A DNA stretch of 64,000 bases, taken from Azospirillum griseum. Lineage in GTDB: Bacteria > Pseudomonadota > Alphaproteobacteria > Azospirillales > Azospirillaceae. Shown one piece after another: positions 63,637-64,000 of the stretch. Location of the stretch: assembly GCF_003966125.1 (NCBI RefSeq), contig NZ_RXMA01000025.1, forward strand, positions 19,228 through 83,227, given 5' to 3'. Positions within the stretch are counted from its first letter, which is position 1. Every line of letters begins with the position of its first letter. Below the pieces are notes generated by a model. It ran no database searches, was not told where the DNA came from, and saw only the letters and a program-made list of their open reading frames with translations. A program made the position numbers and the translations under genes.

Positions 63637-64000
63637 ATGTCCAACGCCTCGTCCAAAACCTCCGCCGCGTCGATCCTGCGCGGCTCCCTTGTTCCGTTGC
63701 TGGTGGTCGCCTTCTGGCAGGCGCTGTCCTCCTCCGGCCTGATCAACCCGGTGGTTCTGCCCTCCCCGGTGGCGGTGGTGGTGCGCTGGTGGGCCTATCT
63801 GCTGCCGTCCGAAGCCTATGACCCGGCGCAATCGGGCTGGTTCCTGTGGGCGCTGTCGGGCGAAATGCTGACCGACGCCTGGTCCAGCCTCTACCGCGTC
63901 GTGCTGGGCTTCGCCGTCGGGGCCGGGCTGGCCCTGCCGCTGGGGCTGGTGATGGGAACCAGCGAGCGCGCCTATGGGCTGATGGACCCGCTGTTGCAGG
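63637..64000 (+). CDS. NitT/TauT-type ABC permease, N-terminal part
   Basis: The first 121 residues; the gene runs off the window. Opening MSNASSKTSAASILRGSLVPLLVVAFWQAL, first helix, a loop with VVLPSPVAVVVRWW, then a second helix (SLYRVVLGFAVGAGLALPLGLVMG), matching SsuC/TauC-type permeases. It belongs with the binding protein; the ATPase would follow outside the window. Confidence 0.88.
   Translation, partial: MSNASSKTSAASILRGSLVPLLVVAFWQALSSSGLINPVVLPSPVAVVVRWWAYLLPSEAYDPAQSGWFLWALSGEMLTDAWSSLYRVVLGFAVGAGLALPLGLVMGTSERAYGLMDPLLQ

Overview
The window is GC-rich chromosomal DNA from an alphaproteobacterium. The mix of gene families (replicative DnaB next to alanine racemase and an Mla-type lipid transporter, PEP carboxylase, several chemoreceptors, a TRAP transporter, a HexR-type regulator, PobA/PobR, a Bcr/CflA efflux pump and many periplasmic binding proteins) and the codon bias suggest a free-living, motile, plant- or soil-associated member of the Rhodospirillales, probably Azospirillum-like. 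That placement is inferred from gene content, not from a search. I see no tRNA, rRNA, CRISPR array, insertion sequence or prophage; the region reads as ordinary chromosome with a compact catabolic locus inside it.

Layout. 0-1.4 kb: an Lrp-type regulator (cut by the window edge) divergent from hpd (tyrosine catabolism). 1.5-5.8 kb: a leftward dnaB-alr-mlaE-mlaF operon with paired DnaA-box-like sites upstream. 5.9-8.6 kb: a LOG-family hydrolase, then rightward cytochrome c', a dihaem cytochrome c and a PCu(A)C copper chaperone. 8.7-18.6 kb: membrane, flavin-oxidase-like and GST genes, a LysM/Ig-like envelope protein, mog, an Rrf2 regulator, pobA/pobR, cysE, an alpha/beta hydrolase and an orphan binding protein. 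18.9-25 kb: ppc, a DUF4010/MgtC-type membrane protein, and a small ORF coupled to a DUF3422 gene.

25-47 kb is the most coherent part. Two chemoreceptor genes flank a TRAP transporter-cupin (KdgF-like)-aldose epimerase set. A FadR-type GntR gene separates this from a long leftward gene run beginning at kduI: kduI, kduD, a four-gene polar-amino-acid-type ABC transporter, an SDR, a fumarylacetoacetate-hydrolase-family enzyme, a 2-hydroxyacid dehydrogenase, kdgK and a GntR-FCD regulator. Divergent from kduI lies a HexR-like regulator coupled to eda. Together KdgF, KduI, KduD, KdgK and Eda would take 4,5-unsaturated uronate (from pectin or alginate-type oligomers) to pyruvate and glyceraldehyde 3-phosphate. 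Three kinds of candidate operator are visible: a perfect 16-bp palindrome sitting exactly between the -35 and -10 of the kduI promoter, two HexR-like boxes 42 bp apart before hexR, and three TCAGAC repeats phased at exactly 22 bp before the TRAP operon.

47-64 kb: a DsrE-like small protein with an orphan Tat-exported binding protein, a cupredoxin, a membrane adenylate cyclase, an MFS pump, a BMP-family binding protein, a DUF2076 protein, dadA divergent from a TyrR-like activator, a basic amino acid decarboxylase, a GNAT acetyltransferase, a small exported protein, a 3-hydroxybutyryl-CoA dehydrogenase, and the start of a NitT/TauT-type ABC operon cut by the right edge. Tyrosine/aromatic catabolism (hpd, pobA, tyrR) and D-alanine metabolism (alr, dadA) recur across the window.
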